Below, piece after piece: positions 15,083-22,734 of a stretch of DNA of 42,972 nucleotides (the stretch's first letter is position 1; each line of letters begins with the position of its first letter). A program made the position numbers and the translations under genes. Source of the DNA: Paenibacillus agaridevorans (GTDB lineage: Bacteria > Bacillota > Bacilli > Paenibacillales > Paenibacillaceae); the NCBI RefSeq assembly GCF_003112455.1, contig NZ_BDQX01000022.1:1-42972 (forward strand), written 5' to 3'. The notes below the pieces were generated by a model that was given only the letters and a program-made list of their open reading frames with translations, did not search any database and was not told the DNA's origin.

Positions 15083-15438
15083 TCTCGAGGCGGCTTGTTA
15101 TATCCTTTCTCGCCATATGGCTGAAGCTTTTGAAGCCACGGCTTCTCCAACTGCTTCAACGCCCACTTTATATCCGTAATGTCGCTTGTATCCTTCTGTT
15201 CCAGAATGTCGAACGCGAACGCCGCTTCCCCCAGCTCGCGCCAATCCTTCTGCAGTTCGAGATTCTTGAACCTCCCCATCTCAAGCTGCGTTTTTATGCT
15301 CGGCCATTTATTTTTGAGATTAGGATAACTGGCAATATACAACTTGCCGCTCTCCTTATTTTTGATTTGCACGACGCCCATATAGGTCTTCATTTCCTTA
15401 TATGCTTCCTGCAATTCCTTCCGCCTATTCCGATCCAT
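15079..15438 (-). CDS. GIY-YIG nuclease-superfamily small protein
   Basis: 119 residues. The N-terminal half keeps the GIY-YIG layout in diverged form: GVVQIKNKESGKLYIASYPN LK at about 21-42, where GVV and YIA stand for GIY and YIG. The rest (QKDWRELGEAAFAFDILEQK, LEKPWLQKLQPYGEKGYNKP) matches small stand-alone Firmicute members. The diverged motif raises doubt whether it still cuts DNA. First gene of a three-gene operon with its own promoter. AAGGAGG lies 12 bases before the ATG. Confidence 0.75.
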   Translation of the reverse strand: MDRNRRKELQEAYKEMKTYMGVVQIKNKESGKLYIASYPNLKNKWPSIKTQLEMGRFKNLELQKDWRELGEAAFAFDILEQKDTSDITDIKWALKQLEKPWLQKLQPYGEKGYNKPPRE

Positions 15439-15491
15439 TAGAGTTCCCAGCCTCCTTACTTATCCTTCTCATATCGCATTCCGGATTTCAG

Positions 15492-15515
15492 TTTAGTAAT
15501 TTAGTAATTTAGTAA
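15492..15515. repeat. Three tandem TTACTAAA octamers just downstream of a promoter
   Basis: TTTAGTAA occurs three times in a row with no gaps (15492-15499, 15500-15507, 15508-15515). On the minus strand these are TTACTAAA units lying about 5-28 bases after the predicted transcription start of the GIY-YIG operon, a position suited to repressor binding. Confidence 0.8.
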
Positions 15516-15526
15516 ATCACTCGTTT

Positions 15527-15555
15527 ATTATAAAACGACTTCCTCTTATCGTCAA
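15527..15555 (-). promoter_or_regulatory. Sigma-A promoter of the GIY-YIG operon
   Basis: Minus strand: TTGACG (15550-15555), 17-bp spacer, perfect TATAAT (15527-15532). Confidence 0.8.
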
Positions 15556-15621
15556 TCCATCAATCTTTAGATGATCACTCAACTCCGGGTTGAATTTTCG
15601 AAAAGCTCAATTTACAGGTTA

Positions 15622-15650
15622 TTGTTCCGGAGATCCTTCTCGCCTACAAT
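15622..15650 (+). promoter_or_regulatory. Candidate promoter of the HTH-methyltransferase gene
   Basis: TTGTTC (15622-15627), 17-bp spacer, TACAAT (15645-15650), 30 bases before the ATG. The -35 box is weak. Confidence 0.45.
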
Positions 15651-15680
15651 GAGAACAAAGCAAAAGAAGGAGCGTACTGC

Positions 15681-16517
15681 ATGAAGGAAATGTTGGCGAG
15701 AAACATCAGTATATACCGTAAAGAAAGAGGCTTGACGCAAGAGGAGCTGGCCCGGAGACTTGGCCTGTCGTTCCAGGCTGTGTCCAAGTGGGAAAACGCT
15801 CAATCCATGCCGGATGTGGCCCTGCTGCCGGAGCTGTCGAGGACGCTTCAGGTCAGCATTGACAAGCTGCTGGGTTACGCCTTGCAGGAGAAATCGATTA
15901 CGATCTACGAGGAAGAATATCAATCGGGAAACTATTATTGGGGGACGGAGCCGAATGCGGCTTGCTACGAGGTGCTAAAAGCGATGCCTCCGGTAAAAAG
16001 GCTTAAGCTGCTGGATATTGGCTGCGGCGAAGGGAAAGATGCCGTTTTCTTTGCGCGGAACGGATACGATGTATCCGCGTTCGATGTGACGGACGCCGGC
16101 ATCGGCAAGACGAAACGTCTCGCCGAGCAGGCAGGCGTCCAAGTAAATGTGTTCAAAGCCGACATTCTGGATTACCGCCTGAATGCGCACTACGACATTC
16201 TGTACTCCAGCGGCGTGCTCCATTATATAAAGCCGGACTTCAGAGAGGATATCTTCGACAATTACAAACGTTTCACGAGTCCAAACGGCATGCACTGCTT
16301 TAACGTGTTTGTCGACAAGCCGTTTATTGCGCCGCCGCCCGAGAAGGAGCCTTACGCCTACAAATGGCATTCCGGCGAGCTGTTGTCCCACTACCGCGAT
16401 TGGTATATCGAAGACAGCTCCGAGATTGTGTTCGACTGCAACTCGTCAGGCATTCCCCATCAACATGCGATGTCAACGATCATCGCGAAGAAAGTCGCGG
16501 CTCTCTCCTCTCTTTAG
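15681..16517 (+). CDS. XRE-type HTH fused to class I SAM-dependent methyltransferase
   Basis: 278 residues, start supported by AGAAGGAG 8 bases upstream. Residues 1-65 are an XRE/Cro helix-turn-helix (YRKERGLTQEELARRLGLSF, QAVSKWENAQSMPDVALLPE). After a linker (EEYQSGNYYWGTEPN) residues ~95-240 form a Rossmann methyltransferase of the TehB-like type: LLDIGCGEGKDAVFFARNGY (motif I), SAFDVTDAGI (motif II), KADILDY, ILYSSGVLHYI. The substrate is unknown. The fusion suggests a regulator coupled to methyl transfer. Its TAG overlaps the stop of the convergent LysM gene by 3 bases. Confidence 0.88.
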   Translation: MKEMLARNISIYRKERGLTQEELARRLGLSFQAVSKWENAQSMPDVALLPELSRTLQVSIDKLLGYALQEKSITIYEEEYQSGNYYWGTEPNAACYEVLKAMPPVKRLKLLDIGCGEGKDAVFFARNGYDVSAFDVTDAGIGKTKRLAEQAGVQVNVFKADILDYRLNAHYDILYSSGVLHYIKPDFREDIFDNYKRFTSPNGMHCFNVFVDKPFIAPPPEKEPYAYKWHSGELLSHYRDWYIEDSSEIVFDCNSSGIPHQHAMSTIIAKKVAALSSL

Positions 16518-17092
16518 AACGGATTCGGAATTAGCAGCGATTGCCCAAGCTTGATCGTTCCGGAGACGCCGTCGATTCCGTTGCTCTTGGCAATCGCGGC
16601 CACGTAATCCGACTGTTTATAATACTTGGCGGAGATACTTTGCAGAGTGTCTCCTTCTTTCACTTGATACGAACGCTGTCCGGAAGGCATGGGGATACTA
16701 AGCGTCCTGCCTTTCTTAAGTTCCGTGGTTCCCGTCAAGCCATTAACCTGCATCAGGATGCCGATATAATTGCTCTGGCTAAAATATTTGCCGGCGATGG
16801 CAAACAAAGTGTCGCCTTTGGCCACGGTATAATGATCCAGCACAAGGGGATCCTTCAGCTTCAGCCTTGCGCCCACTTTTAGCTTGGCCTTGGGATCGAG
16901 ACCGTTCTGCTTCGCTACCTTAACGTAGTCGCTTGTCAAATAATGCCGCTTCGATATGCCGTATAACGTATCCCCGGCCTTGACCCCGTAATAAATGCTA
17001 ATCCCCGCATCGGCCTGCCCGCTCTTCGCTTGAACGAAACTCGGCGACGATGCAAGCGCGAGTACAGCCAGACTAATGACCCATTTTCGCAT
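16514..17092 (-). CDS. Secreted protein with three LysM domains
   Basis: 192 residues from ATG 17092, nine bases after GAAGG; an ATG at 17101 abuts that site. A signal peptide (MRKWVISLAVLALASSPSFV, cleaved near VQA-KS) is followed by three LysM units: VKAGDTLYGISKRHYLTSDY, VAKGDTLFAIAGKYFSQSNY, VKEGDTLQSISAKYYKQSDY, each ~45 residues and each preceding an N-G-L/I and a P-terminated segment. LysM binds GlcNAc in peptidoglycan. No catalytic domain follows, so it is a wall-binding protein. The three units are closely alike, suggesting internal duplication. Confidence 0.9.
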   Translation of the reverse strand: MRKWVISLAVLALASSPSFVQAKSGQADAGISIYYGVKAGDTLYGISKRHYLTSDYVKVAKQNGLDPKAKLKVGARLKLKDPLVLDHYTVAKGDTLFAIAGKYFSQSNYIGILMQVNGLTGTTELKKGRTLSIPMPSGQRSYQVKEGDTLQSISAKYYKQSDYVAAIAKSNGIDGVSGTIKLGQSLLIPNPF

Positions 17093-17294
17093 TCTCGTCA
17101 TCCTTCATCACACCTTCTGCCATATTATTTGGGGCTCACTGCTTTCGCCGCCATACGGCAAGAATCCTTTAAATTTCGCAAGCGTCCCGGGAAAATAATC
17201 CAATCGTAACAGGCTGCCCGGACACGTCCCCAAAACTCGGGGCGTAAGGACTGCGTCCCGAGCCTCCCACTCCAACCGCGCATAAAAAGAAAAG

Positions 17295-17325
17295 AGCGGG
17301 CAGACGTCGGAGGCGTCTGCCCGCT
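17295..17325 (-). terminator. Rho-independent terminator of the heptad-repeat gene
   Basis: A perfect 12-bp stem AGCGGGCAGACG / CGTCTGCCCGCT with a 7-base loop. On the minus strand it is followed by CTTTTCTTTTTATG, 30 bases after the stop at 17355. 17093-17294 holds no gene I can support. Confidence 0.85.
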
Positions 17326-17354
17326 TATATTTCACTGCATTCATCATCAATGGA

Positions 17355-17849
17355 TTATTCCAAATCGTTCATAAACAGCTTGTTGGATTGCGAAAAAATG
17401 GATGGCTTCAGCCTGTCCAGCTCATACTTTAGCAAAGCTTGTTCCTTTAACGTATGCTCGCACAGCGCCTTCACGGTATCGAGCTTGGCGTCGGTCATCT
17501 GGAGAATGCCCAAAATATCCTCGGCCTGTGCCTCTTCCATTCGATCGAGCTGAGCCTGCACGGAGTCAAACCGAGTATCCATCGTCTGAAAGCGGTGCTT
17601 CATTTCACCATCCAACTCATCCAAACGGTTATCCATGACTTGGAACCGAGCTTCGAACTTTTGATCCATCGCTTCGAATCTCTGATCCATTGCTTCGAAC
17701 CTCTGATCCATTGCATCGAACCTCTGATCCATTGCTTCAAACCTCTGATCCATTGCTTCAAACCTGACATCCACTTTGTCGAACTTGTCCATGACTTGCT
17801 CGGTTAAGGTGACCAACAACGATTCGATTCGAGTGAGCTGCTCCGACAT
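17355..17849 (-). CDS. Heptad-repeat coiled-coil protein
   Basis: 164 residues from ATG 17849, with GGAGG 8 bases upstream; an in-frame ATG at 17864 has no site. Almost the whole chain is predicted coiled coil. Residues ~29-63 are five perfect or near-perfect copies of the heptad RFEAMDQ, followed by KFEARFQ and looser heptads (VMDNRLDELDGEMKHRFQTM). No signal peptide or TM segment, so cytoplasmic. Similar small repeat proteins are common in Bacillales and are of unknown function. The C-terminal 50 residues (ILGILQMTDAKLDTVKALCE) are not repeated. Confidence 0.8.
   Translation of the reverse strand: MSEQLTRIESLLVTLTEQVMDKFDKVDVRFEAMDQRFEAMDQRFDAMDQRFEAMDQRFEAMDQKFEARFQVMDNRLDELDGEMKHRFQTMDTRFDSVQAQLDRMEEAQAEDILGILQMTDAKLDTVKALCEHTLKEQALLKYELDRLKPSIFSQSNKLFMNDLE
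17661..17765 (-). repeat. Five 21-bp in-frame tandem repeats
   Basis: Five consecutive 21-bp units inside the coiled-coil gene encode RFEAMDQ heptads. Units differ at a few positions, mostly silent, apart from one that changes Glu to Asp. Copy number could change by slippage without loss of frame. Confidence 0.9.
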
Positions 17850-17934
17850 GACCCTGACCTCCATTCTGCGATTGGATCCAGTATACCATAATTCGACCTT
17901 TTTTTGTCAACAAAAAAGGGAACAAACGTTCTGT

Positions 17935-19188
17935 TTAATAGTTTGTGGAGGATCGTTCTCCCTGCAGCATTCCCCTCATATCCGCACCGGAAGGACTTTG
18001 GAAGATACGAAGACCGAACTCGGGCGCCACGGCAAAAATATGATCAAAAATGTCGGATTGCAAGCCTTCATAGACCGCCCATGCCGTATCGTTAGAGAAC
18101 GCGTAAATTTCAAGCGGCAGTCCATGTTCCCCTGGCTCCAATTGTCGAACCATACGGGTCAAGCCTTTGTGCACCTTAGGATGCTCTTCGATGTAACGCT
18201 GCAAATAAGCCCGAAATACGCCGATGTTCGTAAGAGCTCTTCCGTTTACCCTGTTCGCCGTATCGATCTCATGCTCCTCGTTGTAGTGTCGGATTTCCCG
18301 TTCCTTGTCGAGGATATAGTCGCTTAATAGATGAATGCCCTTGAACTTTTCCAGCATCTCCGGCGTGCAGAAGCCGATGCTGGCGGCGTCGATATGGACG
18401 GAACGTTTAATGCGGCGGCCGCCGGATGCTTGCATCCCCCTCCAGTTGATGAAGGAATCCGAGATCAGGGCGTAAGTGGGAATCGTCGTAATCGTTTTGT
18501 CCCAATTTTGCACTTTGACGGTGTTCAGAGAGATGTCCAAAACGTCTCCGTCCGCTCCGTATTTCGGCATGCTGATCCAATCGCCCACGCGTACCATGTC
18601 GTTGGAGGTGAGCTGGACGCCGGCCACGAGTCCCAGGATGGAATCCTTGAAGATGAGCATGACAACGGCCGACAAGGCGCCGATTCCGCTAAGCAGAATA
18701 ATCGGGCTTTCGCCGATCAGACTCGAGATGACCAGAATGCCCCCGACAATGAAGACGACGATTTTGACCACTTGAATGTAACCTCGGATCGGTCTCATTT
18801 TGGAAATATCGTAAGTGGTGTATACGTCGTTCAGCATATCCAATAGGGCATCTAAGACGATTAACATAACGACGACCATATAAATCATGACGCCTTTAGC
18901 AATCAAATGCTGATAGGTCGGGAAGCTGAATGAGAAATAATAAATAATGATGGCCGGAACAATGTGCGAAAGCTTATGGATGACTCTTCGTTCCAGCAAA
19001 AAACGTCTCCACTGAAGCTTGCTCTTGCCTACATAAGGCGTGATTACGCGAAGCACGACCTTCTTGGTCAGCCAATTGGCCAACATGCAGATCAGCGCGA
19101 TCCCCGCAATCGTGATAATCGTCGCGAGATAACTCGCCATCTTCTTCTGAATGCCTAAATCAATGAGAAAATCGAGAATGTATGACAT
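17935..19188 (-). CDS. Mechanosensitive channel, MscS superfamily, YbdG-like
   Basis: 417 residues from ATG 19188, with AAGGAGG 5 bases upstream; the open frame to 19236 lacks a site. About five TM segments in residues 1-190, then the MscS pore helix/beta-domain region: LLSGIGALSAVVMLIFKDSI, VGDWISMPKYGADGDVLDIS, WDKTITTIPTYALISDSFIN, WRGMQASGGRRIKRSVHID. These blocks closely match the E. coli YbdG group. It acts in the cytoplasmic membrane as an osmotic release valve. Monocistronic; a short T/A-rich hairpin (17897-17919) follows the stop but is a weak terminator. Confidence 0.9.
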   Translation of the reverse strand: MSYILDFLIDLGIQKKMASYLATIITIAGIALICMLANWLTKKVVLRVITPYVGKSKLQWRRFLLERRVIHKLSHIVPAIIIYYFSFSFPTYQHLIAKGVMIYMVVVMLIVLDALLDMLNDVYTTYDISKMRPIRGYIQVVKIVVFIVGGILVISSLIGESPIILLSGIGALSAVVMLIFKDSILGLVAGVQLTSNDMVRVGDWISMPKYGADGDVLDISLNTVKVQNWDKTITTIPTYALISDSFINWRGMQASGGRRIKRSVHIDAASIGFCTPEMLEKFKGIHLLSDYILDKEREIRHYNEEHEIDTANRVNGRALTNIGVFRAYLQRYIEEHPKVHKGLTRMVRQLEPGEHGLPLEIYAFSNDTAWAVYEGLQSDIFDHIFAVAPEFGLRIFQSPSGADMRGMLQGERSSTNY

Positions 19189-19371
19189 GTTTGCCTCCTT
19201 ACTACTTGAACGTTCTAATCTGGTTGCGCGAAGCACTCGGCTCGTCGATGCCGTATCGTTTTATCCTAACGAAACCTGCCTTCCGCGTCAATTCGGCCAG
19301 GCTCTCGGCAATATAGAGCATACAAAAAAGCGACACGAGGATTTCCCCCATGCCGCCGTCGTATTCAAATC

Positions 19372-19758
19372 CTAAACCTCAACCAACTCGACAACCGCTC
19401 CCGCGCGAAGCGTATTGCCGATGGTGCAAGCCCGCTCCGTCACCGACTTCAGCTTCTCCTTGTAAGCCCCGTCCAGACCGGAAGGAAGAGTTACCGTAAC
19501 TTTGAAATCGCTGAAGCGATTGCTTTTATCCTCCGGCTTCGTCGCCGAAACTTCGATCAGGATTTCGTTGCGGTCGTAGTCGACGCCATCGTAATCCATG
19601 ATTTTCTGCAGAGAAATGGATACGCATAACGCCAGCGATGCTTCCAGCAGCTCCCGCGGCGACAGCCCCTCCGAGTTGGGAGACCGGCTGCCGATTAATT
19701 GAAGTCCGGCATCGTTAAAAATGTGATCTTGACCGTCGGTTACTTTGATCGTTGTCAT
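19372..19758 (-). CDS. OsmC family peroxide-reducing protein
   Basis: 128 residues. The two redox cysteines of the OsmC/Ohr fold are present: LEASLALCVSISLQKIM (Cys near 46) and SVTERACTIGNTLRAG (Cys near 111). GLSPRELLEASLALC is the usual helix N-terminal to the first Cys. Cytoplasmic thiol peroxidase acting on organic hydroperoxides is the family role; which subfamily is uncertain. It starts 34 bases after the oppF-like stop with GGGAGAG before its ATG, so it is probably the last gene of the ABC importer operon. Confidence 0.87.
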   Translation of the reverse strand: MTTIKVTDGQDHIFNDAGLQLIGSRSPNSEGLSPRELLEASLALCVSISLQKIMDYDGVDYDRNEILIEVSATKPEDKSNRFSDFKVTVTLPSGLDGAYKEKLKSVTERACTIGNTLRAGAVVELVEV

Positions 19759-19792
19759 CGTTACTCTCTCCCATTGTGTATGATTAATCCGC

Positions 19793-20785
19793 TCAAGCCA
19801 GATGGCAGGCTACCCGTCGCCCCTCGCCAAGCTCCCGTAGCTCCGGCACCTCGCTCCGGCAGGTCTCGGTCGCATGCGGGCATCGCGTATGGAACACGCA
19901 CCCCGACGGCGGCGAAAGCGGGGAAGGAATTTCCCCTTGCAGAATAACGCGCTTCTTCAGCGTCTTGCGCGCAAAGTCGGGCACGGCGGAGAACAAGGCC
20001 CGGGTGTATGGGTGAAGCGGCCGATCGAACAGCGCTTCCGTCGGAGCCTCTTCCACGATTCGGCCCAAGTACATAATGCCGATCCGGTCGGAAATATAAC
20101 GAACGACGCCGATGTCGTGCGTGATGAAAAGGAGCGTCAGCCCAAGCTCCCTCTGCAGGTCGCGCAGCATGTTCAGAATTTGCGATTGAATGGAGACGTC
20201 GAGCGCGGACACCGGTTCGTCGCAAATCATCAGCTTGGGATTCAGGATCAAGGCACGGGCCAGTCCCAGCCGCTGGCGCTGGCCGCCCGAAAACTCATGC
20301 GGATACCGGTAATAATGCTCCGGCTGGAGCCCCACGGTACGCAGAATGTCGAAGACTCGCCGGCGTCGCTCCGCCTTGTCTCCTAGCTTATGAATGATAA
20401 GCGGTTCTTCCAGAATCGAGCCGATCCGCTTGCGAGGATTCAGCGATGAATACGTGTCCTGGAATACCAGCTGGATCTCCTTGCGAAGTTTGTTCATCTC
20501 TGCCTTGGACAGCTCGACCAGATTCCGATCCCTGTAACGGACCTGTCCGCCCGTCGGGGGGAGAAGTCCCAGCACCGTTCTTCCCGTCGTGCTTTTACCC
20601 GAGCCGGATTCTCCTACCAAGCCGTAAGTCTCCCCTTCGTGCAAACGGAACGATACATCGGTCACCGCATGGACGTGCGAGCTCGTTCCCAGCCACTTCC
20701 CGAACGGCCCGTAGACGGGGAACTTCTTCTCCAGGCCTTGCACATCCAGAAGAACCTTCGGTTCGACCGCGCCGTTATCGACCAT
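19793..20785 (-). CDS. Peptide-type ABC importer ATPase, OppF/DppF-like
   Basis: 330 residues from ATG 20785, preceded by AGGAGG 9 bases away; an upstream in-frame start at 20818 is less likely. Walker A GESGSGKST, signature FSGGQRQRLGLARAL, Walker B LMICDEPVSALD, switch His in LLFITHDIGVV. The C-terminal oligopeptide extension has the family Cys cluster CVFHTRCPHATETC. Peripheral membrane ATPase pairing with the OppD-like product. It overlaps the oppD-like gene by 11 bases. Confidence 0.92.
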   Translation of the reverse strand: MVDNGAVEPKVLLDVQGLEKKFPVYGPFGKWLGTSSHVHAVTDVSFRLHEGETYGLVGESGSGKSTTGRTVLGLLPPTGGQVRYRDRNLVELSKAEMNKLRKEIQLVFQDTYSSLNPRKRIGSILEEPLIIHKLGDKAERRRRVFDILRTVGLQPEHYYRYPHEFSGGQRQRLGLARALILNPKLMICDEPVSALDVSIQSQILNMLRDLQRELGLTLLFITHDIGVVRYISDRIGIMYLGRIVEEAPTEALFDRPLHPYTRALFSAVPDFARKTLKKRVILQGEIPSPLSPPSGCVFHTRCPHATETCRSEVPELRELGEGRRVACHLA

Positions 20786-21791
20786 GGCCTGCCGCCTCCT
20801 CTCTCCAGCCTTCGGCAATGGCTTCGTAATGCCAGCACTTCACGCCGTGATCGCTTCGGTGCTGCCGCAAAGGGGGCTCCGTCTCGCGGCACTTCCCGTC
20901 CGCGTAAGGACAACGCGTGGAGAAGCCGCAGCCCTTCGGCGCGTTCGCCAGCGAAGGCACGGAACCCTCGATGACATGGAGCTTCTCACGTCTGTCTCCG
21001 TCCAATCTGGGGATGGACGCGATCAGCCCTTGCGTGTACGGATGCAGCGGAGACTCGAAAAGCCGTTCCGTCGTCGTTTCTTCGACGATCTGCCCCAGAT
21101 ACATCACCTTGACCCCGGTGCAGATCTCCGCGACGACGCCCAGATCGTGCGTAATGAATAACACGCCCATCCCCAGCCGCTCGTTCAGCGATACGATCAA
21201 ATCCAATATTTGGGCTTGTATCGTGACGTCGAGCGCCGTCGTTGGTTCGTCGGCGATCAGCAGGCGCGGCTCGCAGGAGAGAGCCATCGCGATCATGGCC
21301 CGCTGCTGCATCCCGCCAGAAAGCTCGTGAGGATAATCGTCGACGCGGACTTCCGGCGAAGGTATGCCCGTCAGACGCAGCATGTCGATCGTTCTCTGCC
21401 GGGCTTGCTTCTTGGACAGTCCCTGATGCAGACGGATGACTTCCCCGATCTGTTCTCCGATCGTGTACACCGGATTAAGCGAGGCCTGCGGATCCTGAAA
21501 GACGATCGCGATGTCGTTGCCGCGAACGGCTCTCAGCTCCGCCGGGGACAGCCGCAGCAAATCCCTTCCGTCGAACAGGACCTCCCCCTCGTAGCTGATG
21601 TCGTCGGTATGGTCCAGCAGCCGGACGATGGATTGCGACATGACGCTTTTCCCGCAGCCGGACTCTCCGACGATTCCTATAATTTCGCCTTGCTTCACGG
21701 AGAAGCTTACGCCGTTAACGGCGGTTACTTTGCCGCGCTCCGTATGGAAGTGGGTTTTCAGTTGATTGATGGCAAGCAGCGGCGTCGGCAT
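20775..21791 (-). CDS. Peptide-type ABC importer ATPase, OppD/DppD-like
   Basis: 338 residues, ATG preceded by AAGGAGAGGGG. Walker A GESGCGKSV, Q-loop VFQDPQASLNP, signature LSGGMQQRAMIAMAL, Walker B LLIADEPTTALD, switch VLFITHDLGVV, and C-terminal Cys cluster GCGFSTRCPYADGKC. The LSGGM signature is normal for the D subunit. Located between the permease and the F-type ATPase in the usual family order. Confidence 0.92.
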   Translation of the reverse strand: MPTPLLAINQLKTHFHTERGKVTAVNGVSFSVKQGEIIGIVGESGCGKSVMSQSIVRLLDHTDDISYEGEVLFDGRDLLRLSPAELRAVRGNDIAIVFQDPQASLNPVYTIGEQIGEVIRLHQGLSKKQARQRTIDMLRLTGIPSPEVRVDDYPHELSGGMQQRAMIAMALSCEPRLLIADEPTTALDVTIQAQILDLIVSLNERLGMGVLFITHDLGVVAEICTGVKVMYLGQIVEETTTERLFESPLHPYTQGLIASIPRLDGDRREKLHVIEGSVPSLANAPKGCGFSTRCPYADGKCRETEPPLRQHRSDHGVKCWHYEAIAEGWREEAAGHGR

Positions 21792-21822
21792 GCGTCCCCT
21801 CTCCTTTGTCCGCTCGCGCGGT

Positions 21823-22686
21823 TTAAGTTCGTTTCCCCTTCACCCGGGGGTCCAGCCAGTCCCTCAGCCCGTCGCCAAGCAGATTGAGGCTCAGCACCGA
21901 CAGCACGATGATGGCGCCGGGGAAGACGACCATCCACCAAGCCTTGTAAATGACGAGCTTGCTCGCTTGAAGGATGTTGCCCCAGCTCGGCTCGGGAGCC
22001 GGAACGCCCGCGCCCAGGAAGCTGAGCGCGGCCTCCGAGATAATGGCTTCCGCGAATACAAAGGAAGCCTGCACCAGCAGCGGCGACAGCGTATTGGGCA
22101 CGATATGACGCCAGATGATTCGAAGATCGCCCGCTCCTTGCGCTCGCATGGCTTCAATATAGGTCTGTTCCTTAACGATGAGCGCGCTCGACCTTACGAC
22201 CCGGGCGATATTGGGCGTAAACACGATCGTGAGCGCGATGACCACGTTCAGCGCCGACGCCCCCAGCGCCGCCATAAGCGCAATCGCGAGCAGAATGCCG
22301 GGAATGGCCACCAGGCCGTCGCAGATGCGCATCAGCACGTGGTCCAGCGTTTTGTAATAGGCGGCATAAACGCCGATCAGCAATCCCAGCAGCGAAGACA
22401 GCAACGCCACGACAAGCCCTACGCCGATCGACACTCTCGCGCCGTACATCAGGCGAGTGAGAAGATCGCGGCCAAACTCGTCCGTCCCCAGCAGATGAGT
22501 GCCGCTTGGCGCGTTAAGCCGCTCCGTCACTTTCATATCGTAAGGACCGTAGGACGTCAGCCATGGCGCGAACAACGCCAGCGCCGCCAGCAGAAGGAAG
22601 ATCGCGGCTCCCGCGACGAACGCCGGGCTGCCGCCGATTCTGCGGATGGCCAAGGACCTCTGCTCCCTGCGCATCGCTCTGCTCAA
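21823..22686 (-). CDS. Peptide-type ABC importer permease, OppC/DppC-like
   Basis: 287 residues from a TTG at 22686; ATG at 22674 is possible. The best ribosome site (GGGGGAG at about 22731-22725) lies 6 bases before an in-frame CTG at 22722, so a rare CTG start giving 12 more residues should be considered. Basic N-terminus, TM1 (FVAGAAIFLLLAALALFAPW), the family motif THLLGTDEFGRDLLTRLMYG, and the EAA loop EAMRAQGAGDLRIIWRHIVP. Six TM segments expected. Gap to the oppB-like stop is about 48 bases. Confidence 0.9.
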   Translation of the reverse strand: MSRAMRREQRSLAIRRIGGSPAFVAGAAIFLLLAALALFAPWLTSYGPYDMKVTERLNAPSGTHLLGTDEFGRDLLTRLMYGARVSIGVGLVVALLSSLLGLLIGVYAAYYKTLDHVLMRICDGLVAIPGILLAIALMAALGASALNVVIALTIVFTPNIARVVRSSALIVKEQTYIEAMRAQGAGDLRIIWRHIVPNTLSPLLVQASFVFAEAIISEAALSFLGAGVPAPEPSWGNILQASKLVIYKAWWMVVFPGAIIVLSVLSLNLLGDGLRDWLDPRVKGKRT

Positions 22687-22734
22687 TTCCGCTATAGATG
22701 TCTTGCTTTCCGTCGTCTCCAGTTGCTTCTCCCC

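Noticed and set aside
17108..17350. Minus-strand 80-codon frame
   Set aside because: It contains the terminator hairpin of the coiled-coil gene and has no known domain.
17897..17919. Terminator of the MscS-type gene
   Set aside because: The A/T-only stem has a bulge and no T-run beyond it on the minus strand, so it is too weak to list as a feature.
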